From contig CALXGT010000069.1 in the NCBI GenBank assembly GCA_944387915.1, forward strand, positions 1 to 41,256: DNA of 41,256 nucleotides, read 5' to 3'. Within the stretch, counting starts at the first letter, position 1. The number at the start of each line of letters is the position of its first letter. Shown one piece after another: positions 1-8,441 of the stretch. Below the pieces are notes generated by a model. The model was given only the letters and a program-made list of their open reading frames with translations, made no database searches and was not told the origin of the DNA. A program made the translations under genes and the position numbers. This DNA comes from an uncultured Clostridia bacterium (lineage in GTDB: Bacteria > Bacillota > Clostridia > Oscillospirales > Ruminococcaceae).

Positions 1-1234
1 CATGCCCATGTTTATTCCCGAAAGCCTGCTGCAAAAGGAAAAGGACCATGTGGAGGGGTTTGCTCCCGAAGTGGCGTGGGTCACCTACGGCGGAAGCGAA
101 AAGCTTTCGGAGCGTCTTTGCGTCCGTCCCACCTCGGAAACTCTCTTTTGCGAGCATTTCGCCCACATCATCCATTCTTACCGGGATCTCCCCAAGCTAT
201 ATAATCAGTGGTGCTCGGTGGTGCGCTGGGAAAAGACCACCCGTCCCTTCCTGCGCTCGGTAGAATTCTGGTGGCAGGAAGGCCACACCATGCATGAAAC
301 CGAAGAGGAAGCGAGAAAAGAGACGCTCCAAATGTTGGATATTTACGCGTCGTTATGTGAAAATGAGCTGGCGATGCCGGTATTGAAAGGGCAAAAGACC
401 AAAAAGGAGCAGTTTGCCGGCGCGGAAGCCACCTACACCATCGAAGCGATGATGCATGACGGCGTCGCCTTGCAGGCGGGAACCACCCACTATTTCGGCC
501 AGGGCTTCGCCAAAGCCTTTAATATCCAGTTTACCGGCCGGGACAACAAGTTAGCGTATCCCCACCAGACCTCCTGGGGTGTTTCCACCCGTTTGATCGG
601 CGGTATCATTATGACCCATGGCGACGATAACGGGCTGGTACTTCCCCCCGCGGTGGCACCCATTCAGGTAGTCATTATTCCGGTGGCCGCCAATAAGCCT
701 GGCGTAATGGACAAGGCGAGAGAACTGTTTGACCGGTTAAAGGGATTGGTTCGGGTCAAATTGGACGACAGCGATAATTCTCCCGGATGGAAATACAGCG
801 AATACGAAATGAAGGGCGTTCCTCTGCGGCTGGAGATCGGTCCCCGGGATATGGAAAACAACCAGTGCGTCCTGGTCCGCAGAGACAACCGGGAAAAGAT
901 CGTGGTTTCCTTGGACGAGCTGGAGCAAAAGGTGCCCGAGGCGTTGGAAGCGGTCCGGAAGGGACTGTACCAAAAGGCGTTGGACAACCGCCAAAATATG
1001 ACCTTTGACGCCAAGGATTGGGAGACCTTCCTTTCCATCGCTCAAAAAGGCAACGGATTTATCCGCGCTATGTGGTGCGGCGACGAGGAGTGCGAAAACA
1101 AGATCAAAGAGGCGACCGGCTTAAAATCCCGGTGCATTCCTTCCGATCCTGCGCTGCGGGAACCCATTGCGGACACCTGTGTCTGCTGCGGAAAACCCGC
1201 GAAGCATTTGATTTTCTGGGGCCGGCAATATTAA
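1..1234 (+). CDS. proS: Prolyl-tRNA synthetase, archaeal/eukaryotic type, 5'-truncated by window edge
   Basis: Charges tRNA-Pro with proline in the cytoplasm. The visible 410 residues carry class II synthetase motifs: the VRPTSET stretch (motif 2 region), [11 protein letters not shown], the WQEGHT segment, and a C-terminal Cys-rich region (CGDEECE, then CVCCGK) that binds zinc in the short ProRS type. There is no bacterial-type editing insertion between motifs 2 and 3, so this is the short, archaeal/eukaryotic-like form (about 475-480 residues). About 65 N-terminal residues lie upstream of the window. The reading frame is open from base 1, so the first ATG at base 2 is probably internal. A strong intrinsic terminator follows directly. 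This form is common in Clostridia. Confidence 0.96.
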   Translation, partial: MPMFIPESLLQKEKDHVEGFAPEVAWVTYGGSEKLSERLCVRPTSETLFCEHFAHIIHSYRDLPKLYNQWCSVVRWEKTTRPFLRSVEFWWQEGHTMHETEEEARKETLQMLDIYASLCENELAMPVLKGQKTKKEQFAGAEATYTIEAMMHDGVALQAGTTHYFGQGFAKAFNIQFTGRDNKLAYPHQTSWGVSTRLIGGIIMTHGDDNGLVLPPAVAPIQVVIIPVAANKPGVMDKARELFDRLKGLVRVKLDDSDNSPGWKYSEYEMKGVPLRLEIGPRDMENNQCVLVRRDNREKIVVSLDELEQKVPEALEAVRKGLYQKALDNRQNMTFDAKDWETFLSIAQKGNGFIRAMWCGDEECENKIKEATGLKSRCIPSDPALREPIADTCVCCGKPAKHLIFWGRQY

Positions 1235-1239
1235 AAAAC

Positions 1240-1270
1240 AAAACGACGCTGCTTTCGCAGCGTCGTTTTT
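1240..1270 (+). terminator. Intrinsic terminator after proS (bidirectional)
   Basis: A perfect 13-bp stem (AAAACGACGCTGC and its complement) with a TTTC loop is flanked by an A tract and a T tract. It ends proS transcription and also overlaps the last codons of the convergent HD gene, so it probably serves both strands. Confidence 0.93.
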
Positions 1271-1841
1271 ATTTTTTCTCGTTTTGGATCTTTTCCGAAG
1301 TCACCCGGTTGATCTCCTTTCGAAGGCGAATCAAATACTCCGAAAAGGCGGTTTCTTTTTCTCCGTAGGTAAAGTTCTTTTCGTACTCCAACGGAAGCCA
1401 GGTCTCAATTGGCGCTTCGTTATGCTGGATCAGCGTCTCCATCTTATCTAATCCCCAGCAAAGTTTTGCTTCTGTCGTTTTTCTTGCTTCCATTTCGGAA
1501 AACAGTTCCGAAAGCTCCTTCCGATACGGCTCAGGAAGGTCAGAAAGATAGCCGTCAATGGCCTTCTCTTCCCGTTTCTCATCCTCTTTTGTCTTGATAA
1601 AAGCGGGGATATCCCCGGTAAAGGCTTCGCCCATATCGTGAAACAGGCACATTAAAATCAACCGGTTCCAATCCAAGCCGGGGTACTCGTCTTTAACAAA
1701 GTACGCCATGACAGAGAGACGAAAGCAATGCTCCGCCACACTTTCCCGCCGCCCTTTGGATGTCCAGGAGTGACGGGTGTTATCTTTTAGCGCCTCGGCA
1801 GTATGCAAAAGGGAGAAGAGCTTTTCGATCTCCAAGGTCAT
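1269..1841 (-). CDS. HD-domain phosphohydrolase (YfbR/HDDC2-like)
   Basis: A 190-residue single-domain HD hydrolase. The metal-binding signature is visible: His in the AEHCFR segment (about residue 37), the HD pair in LFHDMGEAFTGDIP (about residues 68-81), and a distal Asp in WGLDKMETLIQH. This resembles the YfbR/HDDC2 group, which contains 5'-deoxynucleotidases, but the substrate cannot be read from sequence. It lies 9 bp behind the M23 peptidase gene and is probably co-transcribed with it. The start is ambiguous: GAAAGAAGG abuts the ATG at 1841, and an in-frame TTG two codons later has better ribosome-binding-site spacing. Confidence 0.88.
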   Translation of the reverse strand: MTLEIEKLFSLLHTAEALKDNTRHSWTSKGRRESVAEHCFRLSVMAYFVKDEYPGLDWNRLILMCLFHDMGEAFTGDIPAFIKTKEDEKREEKAIDGYLSDLPEPYRKELSELFSEMEARKTTEAKLCWGLDKMETLIQHNEAPIETWLPLEYEKNFTYGEKETAFSEYLIRLRKEINRVTSEKIQNEKK

Positions 1842-1850
1842 CCTTCTTTC

Positions 1851-3341
1851 TTAGTATCGTTTTACCTTATAGTACTCCCATCCTTCCAAAAAGTCCAGAG
1901 GATCTTTCCGGCTTCCGTTTTGGTAGTACTCGAAATGAAGATGGTTCCCCGAAGAATAGCCGGTGCTGCCTACGGCGGCGATAACCTGGCCCACCGTCAC
2001 CGTTTCTCCCACCGAAACATATAAGGCGGAACAATGGCCGTACAGCGTTCTTGTGCCGTCGGGATGCTCGATCATCACACAGTTACCGTAGCTGTAGTAC
2101 CAGTTGGCTACCACCACCGTACCGGAAGCGGCGGCATAGATATCGGTGCCAAAGGGAGCGGCGATATCCACCCCGTTATGGCCGTCTTCCCCGTAGTAGC
2201 AGCTAATATAACCGCCGACGCCTCCCAGCGGCCAAATCAGCGTCCCTTCCTCCACATACCGGGTACCCTGGATCTTCTTTTCCGTCACCGCCTCGGAAAG
2301 CACCGTCTGGGACAAAAGGGTGCGCCCCACTTCTTCGCCGTTTATATATTCCACATTATATTCGGAAAGCTGTTTACCGTCTTTTCCTTCCACCAAAATG
2401 TCTTCATAGCCGCTGTATTTCGTGTCGTCATACTGGATCTCGGTAGAAAAGGGGATAGCTTCCGTAACCTCTTCCCGGCGAATGGTTTTAACGGTCAAAA
2501 CCGGAAGGGAAATCTCTGCCTCTGCTTCCAGCTCCCGAAGCACTTCCTCAGAAGAAATCTCCCTTGCCGCGTAAGACAGCGAGACCTCCGGGGAAGAAAG
2601 GGAACTGTCTAAAAGGACGGTCAACTCCTCTTTAGAAAGCACGCTGTCCGCGGGGTAGATTCCTTCTCTTACCGTAATCTCCTCAACGAAAGACGCGCTT
2701 CCTTCGTCGGAATACCGGCTCAAAATGCAGTCCAACGCCGTTTGGATCACGCCGGATTCTTCCACCGCGCAGCAGTATTCCCCGTCAATAAACAATCCTT
2801 CGCCCGCCACCGCTTCTTCGGTATGGGAAAGAATCGCCTCTGCCAATTCCTCGGTAGAGAGAAGAGATTCGGCGTCCGTCTTTACCAAGCGCAAGGAGGA
2901 CGAGGAGGAAAAAGCGCCGTCAACGCTTTTTTGGGAAAGCGTCTCCTTCGCGTTGGCGTACACCGCCTCGTCGCTCACATAGGCCACCGTTCCGTCTTCG
3001 GTGCATACCGCTACTGCGTACTCGGCGCTCAAGCCCTTTTGTACCGTAACAAACAAAAAAAGCAATCCCACCACCGGAGAAAGATAGGGAACCAGTGCCG
3101 AGATCCAGCCTTTTTCCCGGAGGGTATCGCAAAAGCGCGCCACCCATTCATCCCATTTTGTGTGAGCAAAAGCTTTTCCTTTGTGAAACTGTTTATGAAA
3201 AAATAAAAAGCTAAGGACAAAAACCGGGCGCACCGCCGTTCCTATAAGCACAAACACCGTCCAAACGCAGACGCCCACCTTTTCTAAAAAGCGAAGAAAA
3301 GCTACTTTCGCGTTCTTTCCGAGCTGATACCAGGGTTCCAT
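1851..3341 (-). CDS. Membrane-anchored M23 peptidase with G5 domain
   Basis: Predicted cell-wall endopeptidase of 496 residues. Two hydrophobic segments (about residues 22-48 and 82-102) anchor the N-terminus. A long acidic, Ser-rich middle follows, then a G5 domain (about 280-360) and a C-terminal LytM/M23 zinc peptidase domain (about 380-480) with GHNGVD, the YGH motif and HLHFE, so the zinc ligands are intact. I start at 3341 (MEPWYQ) because GGAGG sits 6-7 bases upstream. A longer frame to 3383 has no ribosome binding site and would include the predicted promoter -10 box. It is followed closely by the HD gene. Such G5-M23 proteins are common in spore-forming Clostridia and act outside the membrane. 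Confidence 0.92.
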   Translation of the reverse strand: MEPWYQLGKNAKVAFLRFLEKVGVCVWTVFVLIGTAVRPVFVLSFLFFHKQFHKGKAFAHTKWDEWVARFCDTLREKGWISALVPYLSPVVGLLFLFVTVQKGLSAEYAVAVCTEDGTVAYVSDEAVYANAKETLSQKSVDGAFSSSSSLRLVKTDAESLLSTEELAEAILSHTEEAVAGEGLFIDGEYCCAVEESGVIQTALDCILSRYSDEGSASFVEEITVREGIYPADSVLSKEELTVLLDSSLSSPEVSLSYAAREISSEEVLRELEAEAEISLPVLTVKTIRREEVTEAIPFSTEIQYDDTKYSGYEDILVEGKDGKQLSEYNVEYINGEEVGRTLLSQTVLSEAVTEKKIQGTRYVEEGTLIWPLGGVGGYISCYYGEDGHNGVDIAAPFGTDIYAAASGTVVVANWYYSYGNCVMIEHPDGTRTLYGHCSALYVSVGETVTVGQVIAAVGSTGYSSGNHLHFEYYQNGSRKDPLDFLEGWEYYKVKRY

Positions 3342-3371
3342 CCAAAGCCTCCTTTCTGATTCAACAGGTCC

Positions 3372-3400
3372 AGTATAACACACTTTGTCATTGATTGCAA
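3372..3400 (-). promoter_or_regulatory. Sigma-A promoter for M23-HD genes
   Basis: On the minus strand TTGCAA and TATACT are separated by 17 bp, about 30 bp before the chosen start of the M23 gene. Confidence 0.75.
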
Positions 3401-3407
3401 CCCTTTT

Positions 3408-3432
3408 GTAACTTTTCCGGCTTAAAAGTTAC
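3408..3432. promoter_or_regulatory. Palindrome between divergent promoters
   Basis: GTAACTTTT and AAAAGTTAC form a perfect 9-bp inverted repeat with a 7-base centre. Another GTAAC half-site lies at 3439-3443. The element sits between the minus promoter (-35 at 3395-3400) and the plus promoter (-35 at 3462), the usual place for a shared operator. No regulator gene is adjacent. Confidence 0.5.
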
Positions 3433-3461
3433 ATTTTTGTAACAGACTTTTCACTGTCACG

Positions 3462-3490
3462 TTGACTTTTTCTGAAAAATGTGATAGAGT
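3462..3490 (+). promoter_or_regulatory. Sigma-A promoter for the alpha/beta-hydrolase gene
   Basis: TTGACT and TAGAGT are separated by 17 bp, 70 bp upstream of the start codon. Confidence 0.6.
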
Positions 3491-3560
3491 ACATTTGGAA
3501 CAATCCCTAAAAAAAGAGAGAGACCGCTTCTTTTTTTAGGAAAATGAAAGGAGAGTCACT

Positions 3561-4682
3561 ATGCAAGCATATGATCCCAAATTGTTTGAAGTGATGCAGA
3601 ATACCCATCGGGAAACCGAAATGTACGGCACCAAGGTGCAGCTCAAAATCGTTCCCGATGACGACCGGGAAGGAGTCATGGACCCAAGAGAGCTTCAAAT
3701 GGCGAAAGAACGCGCCGACGCCTTTACCAAAATGGCGCATAACCAAAACGCCGCGCCGGCAGTACGCAGCGTCGAGGATATGCGGAAAATGATGGGATTC
3801 CCCAACCGGAATATGAACACGGTGGAGATCTGGACCAAATACGAAGAGCATGATTTTGACGGGAACGTTGTAAAGTTTTGGATCTACTATCCGAGGAAAC
3901 CGGAAGGAAAAACCGGACGCCCCGCTTTTATCTACATCCATGGCGGCGGCTGGGTGGGCGGAACGCCTTTTACGGTAGAAAACCCCTGTCGGTTAATTGC
4001 CGAGCGAGCCGACGCGGTAGTTTTTAACATCGATTACAGCCTGGCGCCGGAAAAACCCTTCCCCAACGCCTTTAACGACTGTTTTTCGACCCTGAAGTAC
4101 ATCTATGACCATGCCGATGATTACGGTATCGACAAAGAAAAAATCGGTATGGGCGGCGACAGCGCCGGCGGCAATTTGACGGCAGCCGTGGCGGTCAAGG
4201 ACCGGGATTTCGGTACCCATATGTTAAAGTACCAGGCTTTGCTGTATCCGGCGGTCACGCTGGGCGCTTTGAAAGACGCGGGATTTGCGTGGCAGCTTTC
4301 CGACTACGTCATCAACGAGGAGCAGTATTCCCTCATTGAGCCGGGCATCCGGTTGGGGCGTCCTGCCGAAGGGGATGAAAGCGGCGTCAAAGGCTCCGCC
4401 CAAACCTACCTGAACGGGGATCTGTCCCAAATTCAAAACCCTTACGTCAGTCCCATTTACGCCGATAAGAAAGGGCTATGCAAATGTCTGATCGCCGACG
4501 CCGAGTTTGACGGCCTTCGCGTCTCCAACGAGATTTACGGAAAGCTTCTCCGCGACGCGGGGGTAGATACCCGGATTTTGCGGTATTGCGGCGTAGGTCA
4601 CGCCTTTTTGGATAAGCTGGGGATTTTACCCCAGGCGGAGGATGTCTGCCAGGAGATCGCAAACGACCTGCTCAAATTGTAA
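3561..4682 (+). CDS. Alpha/beta-hydrolase, hormone-sensitive-lipase/acetyl-esterase type
   Basis: Predicted carboxylesterase or acetyl-esterase of 373 residues. The HGGGW oxyanion-hole motif (about residue 122) and the GGDSAGGN nucleophile elbow (Ser about residue 199) define the HSL/Aes branch. The catalytic Asp and His are probably in the DAEFDGLR and GVGHAFL segments. No signal peptide is seen, so it is cytoplasmic. It has its own promoter and a GGAGAG ribosome binding site. Directly downstream are a Gfo/Idh/MocA dehydrogenase and a TIM-barrel sugar isomerase, so removal of acyl groups from imported plant glycosides is a reasonable inference. The substrate is not known. Confidence 0.9.
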   Translation: MQAYDPKLFEVMQNTHRETEMYGTKVQLKIVPDDDREGVMDPRELQMAKERADAFTKMAHNQNAAPAVRSVEDMRKMMGFPNRNMNTVEIWTKYEEHDFDGNVVKFWIYYPRKPEGKTGRPAFIYIHGGGWVGGTPFTVENPCRLIAERADAVVFNIDYSLAPEKPFPNAFNDCFSTLKYIYDHADDYGIDKEKIGMGGDSAGGNLTAAVAVKDRDFGTHMLKYQALLYPAVTLGALKDAGFAWQLSDYVINEEQYSLIEPGIRLGRPAEGDESGVKGSAQTYLNGDLSQIQNPYVSPIYADKKGLCKCLIADAEFDGLRVSNEIYGKLLRDAGVDTRILRYCGVGHAFLDKLGILPQAEDVCQEIANDLLKL

Positions 4683-4778
4683 TGGTTTATGAAGTAGATG
4701 AGAAAAGTCGGCTTTTACAAAAGTAAACCCTTTGATTTATGCAAACTGACGTTTTTTTTCCTCCTTTTGTAGAAAGGA

Positions 4779-4807
4779 TTGACTTTACTGCATAAAAAGG
4801 GTATAAT
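4779..4807 (+). promoter_or_regulatory. Strong sigma-A promoter for the Gfo/Idh/MocA gene
   Basis: TTGACT, 17 bp, TATAAT: a near-perfect consensus, 64 bp before the start codon. Confidence 0.85.
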
Positions 4808-4822
4808 GAACCATGTAACGTA

Positions 4823-4836
4823 TGTAAACGATTACA
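4823..4836 (+). promoter_or_regulatory. LacI/CcpA-type operator downstream of the promoter
   Basis: TGTAAACGATTACA is a near-palindrome with perfect TGTAA/TTACA arms and a central CG, the form of catabolite-responsive (cre) and other LacI-family operators. It lies about 10-20 bp downstream of the predicted transcription start, a position for roadblock or repression. Confidence 0.6.
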
Positions 4837-4870
4837 AACGGAATAATACATATTTGAGGAGGAAACGACC

Positions 4871-5986
4871 ATGGCAAAAATCAGAACCGGTATCATCGGA
4901 TGCGGTGGTATCGCCAATCAAAAGCACCTTCCCGGCTTAAAAGCCTTTGCCGACCGTTGTGATATCGTCGCGTTTTGCGATATCATCATCGAAAGAGCGG
5001 AAAAAGCCGCGAAAGAATACGGCGCTCCCGGTGCGAAAGTATACACCGATTACAAAGAAATGTTAGCGGACGAAAGCTTGAAGCTGGACGATGTCCATGT
5101 CTGCACCCCCAACGTTTCCCACTGTGAGATTTCTGTTGCCGCTTTCGAGGCCGGCAAGCACGTCATCTGCGAGAAACCTATGGCGGCGACCACCGAAGAC
5201 GCGGAAAAGATGATGGAAGCTTGGAAGAAGAGCGGAAAGCTCTTTACCATTGGTTATCAGAACCGTTACCGTCAGGAAGTCCAGACCTTGAAGCAGCTTT
5301 GCGACGAAGGTGCTTTAGGCGATATCTACTACGCGAAGGCGCACGCCATCCGCAGAAGAGGCGTTCCCACCTGGGGCGTATTCCCCGACAAATCCAAGCA
5401 GGGCGGCGGTCCGTTGATCGATATCGGAACCCATGCGCTGGATCTGACCTTGTGGATGATGAATAACTACAAACCCAAGAGTGTCATGGGCGCTTCCTTT
5501 GAAAAACTTGGTAAATTCCTCGAGCCGGGCAATCAGGGCAACACCATGGGCACCTGGGACAACAAGACCTACGAAGTAGAAGATTCCGCTTTCGGTTTTG
5601 TGACCATGGAAGATGGTTCCGTAATCGTTGTTGAATCCTCTTGGGCGTTGAACACTCTTGACGTCGGCGAGGCGGAGACCTTCCTTTCCGGTACTAAGGG
5701 CGGTGCGGATTTGCGCGATACTGACGGTATGGGCAGAGGCCTGCGGATCAACACCGTTGTTGCTGACCGGATGGCCACCGTTCTTCCTGAAACTAAGACG
5801 GCTGGTGTTGACTTCTTCGAGGGCGCGTCTTTGTTGCCTCCTCCTCAGCAGGAAGCGAAAATCTGGCTGGATGCTATCGAAGGCAAAGGCGAGCTTTGCG
5901 TAAAACCTGAGCAGGCATTTACCGTAACCAAGATTTTGGACGCCATTTACAAATCTGCCGCTACCGGCGAATTAGTCAAATTCTAA
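4871..5986 (+). CDS. Gfo/Idh/MocA family NAD(P)-dependent oxidoreductase
   Basis: A 371-residue sugar or cyclitol dehydrogenase of the Gfo/Idh/MocA family. The N-terminal Rossmann fold starts with GIIGCGGIANQKHLPG (about residues 7-22). The catalytic-lysine motif EKP is present in HVICEKPMA, and DIGTHALDL matches the family's substrate-side Asp-x-x-x-His motif. The ribosome binding site GAGGAGG is strong. The TIM-barrel isomerase lies 58 bp downstream, the usual partner in pathways that oxidise a sugar to its keto form and then isomerise it. A promoter and a LacI-type operator precede it, suggesting substrate-induced or catabolite-controlled expression. The exact substrate cannot be assigned. 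Confidence 0.92.
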   Translation: MAKIRTGIIGCGGIANQKHLPGLKAFADRCDIVAFCDIIIERAEKAAKEYGAPGAKVYTDYKEMLADESLKLDDVHVCTPNVSHCEISVAAFEAGKHVICEKPMAATTEDAEKMMEAWKKSGKLFTIGYQNRYRQEVQTLKQLCDEGALGDIYYAKAHAIRRRGVPTWGVFPDKSKQGGGPLIDIGTHALDLTLWMMNNYKPKSVMGASFEKLGKFLEPGNQGNTMGTWDNKTYEVEDSAFGFVTMEDGSVIVVESSWALNTLDVGEAETFLSGTKGGADLRDTDGMGRGLRINTVVADRMATVLPETKTAGVDFFEGASLLPPPQQEAKIWLDAIEGKGELCVKPEQAFTVTKILDAIYKSAATGELVKF

Positions 5987-5997
5987 TATTAAATGCG

Positions 5998-6028
5998 GGC
6001 GGAGACGATTTTGTCTCCGCCTGTTTTT
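5998..6028 (+). terminator. Intercistronic hairpin with T tract
   Basis: GGCGGAGAC pairs perfectly with GTCTCCGCC across a GATTTT loop and is followed by TGTTTTT. It lies between the dehydrogenase and isomerase genes with no clear new promoter after it, so partial termination that lowers isomerase expression is likely. Confidence 0.75.
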
Positions 6029-6044
6029 GAAAGGATGAAAGCTT

Positions 6045-6869
6045 ATGGAACAGGTATATATCCAAACCTACTCTTTGGGCGACGCCATTCGTAACGACTA
6101 CATCGGATCGCTGGAAAAATTGAGCAAAATCGGCTACACCGGCATCGAGTTTGCCGGCGGCTACGGCGGGCTGGACGCCAAAGAAATGAAAAAAGTGCTG
6201 GCGGACCTGAATTTAGACGCCATTTCTTCTCATGTTCACTTGGATCGCGCTTTGGGGGACATCGATTTTCTCGCCGAGGTGGGCGCCCGGTACATGATCT
6301 GCCCGATGGCCAACTTTACCACCTATGACGAGGCGATGGAACTGGCGGAAAAGCTCAACGCCGTCGGCGAAGCCTGCGCCAAAGCGGGATTAAAATACGG
6401 CTACCATAACCACACCCAGGAATTTGCCCAGTACAACGGAAAATACGGACTGGAGATTTTGATGGAAAATACCGATCCTTCTAAGGTTATTTTCCAGCTG
6501 GACGTGGGATGGTGCACTACTGCTGGTGTCAACGCCGTCGAGTTTATCCAAAAGCATGCGGGACGGTTTGAACTGATCCATGCCAAGGAAGCGGGTAAGG
6601 TGACCGGCGTACAGCCCCCGAGAGATATGTCCAAGATCAAACGGGACGAAAATGGACGGCCCATCTTTACCCCCGAAATGCGTGCGGCGATGATGGAGAC
6701 CAAAAAGATGAATTCTCCCACCGGAAAAGGAATCGTAGACTGGAAAGCGATCAAAGCGGCCGCAGATGCCCAGGGCGCCAAAGCCTACATCGTGGAACGG
6801 GAATGGGATTATTTGGACGACATCTTCCAGTGTGTTAAAGAGGATTACGAGTATCTTCGTACCGTTTAA
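6045..6869 (+). CDS. Sugar phosphate isomerase/epimerase-like TIM barrel (xylose-isomerase-like)
   Basis: A 274-residue AP-endonuclease-2/xylose-isomerase-like TIM barrel. Metal-ligand segments typical of the family are seen: GYHNHTQEF (about residue 124), the LDVGW stretch (about 155), the His in LIHAKE (about 184) and a terminal Glu in VEREWD. An insertion of about 35 residues after LIHAKE (VTGVQPP to KMNSP) lengthens one barrel loop. It lies downstream of the Gfo/Idh/MocA gene and converges on the glycosidase-kinase-transketolase operon. Both contexts fit a sugar or keto-sugar isomerase. D-apiose isomerases belong to this broad superfamily, which makes it the candidate missing step of the neighbouring operon; that link is inference. 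Confidence 0.88.
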   Translation: MEQVYIQTYSLGDAIRNDYIGSLEKLSKIGYTGIEFAGGYGGLDAKEMKKVLADLNLDAISSHVHLDRALGDIDFLAEVGARYMICPMANFTTYDEAMELAEKLNAVGEACAKAGLKYGYHNHTQEFAQYNGKYGLEILMENTDPSKVIFQLDVGWCTTAGVNAVEFIQKHAGRFELIHAKEAGKVTGVQPPRDMSKIKRDENGRPIFTPEMRAAMMETKKMNSPTGKGIVDWKAIKAAADAQGAKAYIVEREWDYLDDIFQCVKEDYEYLRTV

Positions 6870-6875
6870 GGAAAC

Positions 6876-6904
6876 AAAAAAGACGCGCAATGCGCGTCTT
6901 TTTT
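6876..6904. terminator. Bidirectional intrinsic terminator
   Basis: AAAAAAGACGCGC and its complement flank an AAT loop, with A and T tracts on either side. It serves the isomerase gene on the plus strand and the glycosidase gene that ends convergently at 6903. Confidence 0.93.
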
Positions 6905-8429
6905 ATGCGTTTCTTTCCTTTCGGATCCGAATGGCCACGTATTCTTTTCCCGGAAGGGGAATATGGATTTTCCCTTTCTGTATGCCGATATCGGAAATGG
7001 TCATATCCCAAGTATCAATGATTTCAATCCGATAGGGTGTTTCCTCATCAAAATAGTACTCCCTAAAGGAGGGGCGGAAGTTTCCGAAATATAAAAGGAA
7101 ATATTCCCCCTGATACCGGTCTTCCTCGGGAACCGCCACAATGTCATCCCATGTAAACGGCTTTTCGCTCCATGGTTTCAGTCCGTATCCCGGCGTTTCC
7201 TTTAGAATCTCCCATAAAAACCAGATTCGGGCGGGGCTTTCTCCGTAAAGGTCGCCGCCGTGGCTCCACCATAAAAGACCGCTGTCGTTGAGGATAGTTT
7301 CCCCATGGGTCGCGTATCCGCCTCTTACCGCCGCTTCCCAAAACCGCCGTACTAACTCCGGACCGGAAATATTTCCCCAAGCGTGGTTGATGTTGCCTTC
7401 GTAAGCGATCTCATCCATAACAATAGGTTTTTGGTACCGGATCCGATAATCGGAAACAAACTCGGTGGTTTTATAAAGATCCTGCCGCTGAATGCTGGCA
7501 TGAGTGATCCAGGGTCTGGTATGGTCGTAAAAGGCGTGGCAGTTATGGATGGAGCGCAAATGGCGGTAGGGGTCCTTTTTACAAAGAATGTCCGCGTACC
7601 GTTCCCAGTCTGCTACCGTTTTTTTGGTTAACAGATCGTATTCGTTGGCGAGGCTCCACCAAAGGTTTCGAAACGCCGCAAACCGAGCGATGACATAGTT
7701 CCAGTACAGGTCGTCCTGTTCCTTGGTCATTTCCGAAAAGCCCCAGCGGTCGTAGGGGTGCATTACAATAAGGTCCGCCTCGATGCCGAGGGCTTGAAGC
7801 TCTAAAATGGACTTTTCCACCTGGCGGAAGAAGAGGGGATCGAACCGGGTGAAATCGAAATGGTTTCCTTCCTTGTGTGCCGAGTACCAGTAGAAATTGT
7901 CTTTGGTCAGCACCGATGCGTCCATAGGTGTCCCCTCATAAGGAAACCGCTTGGGATCAGTGAGATTATAGTCGTAATGCTTGGGAAATACGCAAAAGCG
8001 GATCTTGTTAAAATAGCCTTTGGAAAGGGTAGAAAGGGTCGCTTTTCGGACCTGGACCTTTTGATGGTTCCAGACATAACAGGTGGTTCCCACAGGATAG
8101 AAGGGCGTCCCGTCCTCGTAAGCGAAATGGTACTGGTTCACTACCCGCACCGGCCCATGATTTCCTTCCTTCGCCGGGGTTACGGTAAAGGTCCCTTCGG
8201 TTTTGGCGCCGTCAAAGCTTCCGTCGGTCTCGTACCGGTACTCCCCTGTAAAGGACGGCATAAACCGTACCTTATACACCCCGTCGCCGTCGTAAAATCC
8301 ATCGGCGGTCACCGTTTCGTTTTTTCCCGTAAACCGGCCGGTCACCTTCTGTTCTAAAAAGGGATTTCCCGTGCTGGGCCCCGAAAAGGTCAGCTCTAAT
8401 ATCCCGTATCGTTCTACCGACTTTTCCAT
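6903..8429 (-). CDS. DUF5060/DUF4038/DUF5605 glycoside hydrolase-like protein (apiosidase-like)
   Basis: Predicted intracellular glycosidase of 508 residues. An N-terminal beta-sandwich (DUF5060-like, about residues 8-90) precedes a clan GH-A type TIM barrel (DUF4038-like, about 95-400) and a C-terminal beta domain (DUF5605-like, about 415-505). Candidate catalytic residues are the acid/base Glu in WSLANEYD and the nucleophile Glu in VMDEIAYEG. There is no signal peptide, unlike secreted pectin-degrading relatives, so the substrate must be imported. DUF4038 proteins include GH140 apiosidases. It is the last gene of the operon, 12 bp after the FGGY kinase, with a GGAG ribosome binding site. 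Substrate assignment to apiosides rests on the operon and is not proven. Confidence 0.85.
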   Translation of the reverse strand: MEKSVERYGILELTFSGPSTGNPFLEQKVTGRFTGKNETVTADGFYDGDGVYKVRFMPSFTGEYRYETDGSFDGAKTEGTFTVTPAKEGNHGPVRVVNQYHFAYEDGTPFYPVGTTCYVWNHQKVQVRKATLSTLSKGYFNKIRFCVFPKHYDYNLTDPKRFPYEGTPMDASVLTKDNFYWYSAHKEGNHFDFTRFDPLFFRQVEKSILELQALGIEADLIVMHPYDRWGFSEMTKEQDDLYWNYVIARFAAFRNLWWSLANEYDLLTKKTVADWERYADILCKKDPYRHLRSIHNCHAFYDHTRPWITHASIQRQDLYKTTEFVSDYRIRYQKPIVMDEIAYEGNINHAWGNISGPELVRRFWEAAVRGGYATHGETILNDSGLLWWSHGGDLYGESPARIWFLWEILKETPGYGLKPWSEKPFTWDDIVAVPEEDRYQGEYFLLYFGNFRPSFREYYFDEETPYRIEIIDTWDMTISDIGIQKGKIHIPLPGKEYVAIRIRKERNA

Positions 8430-8441
8430 GCCCGCTCCTTT

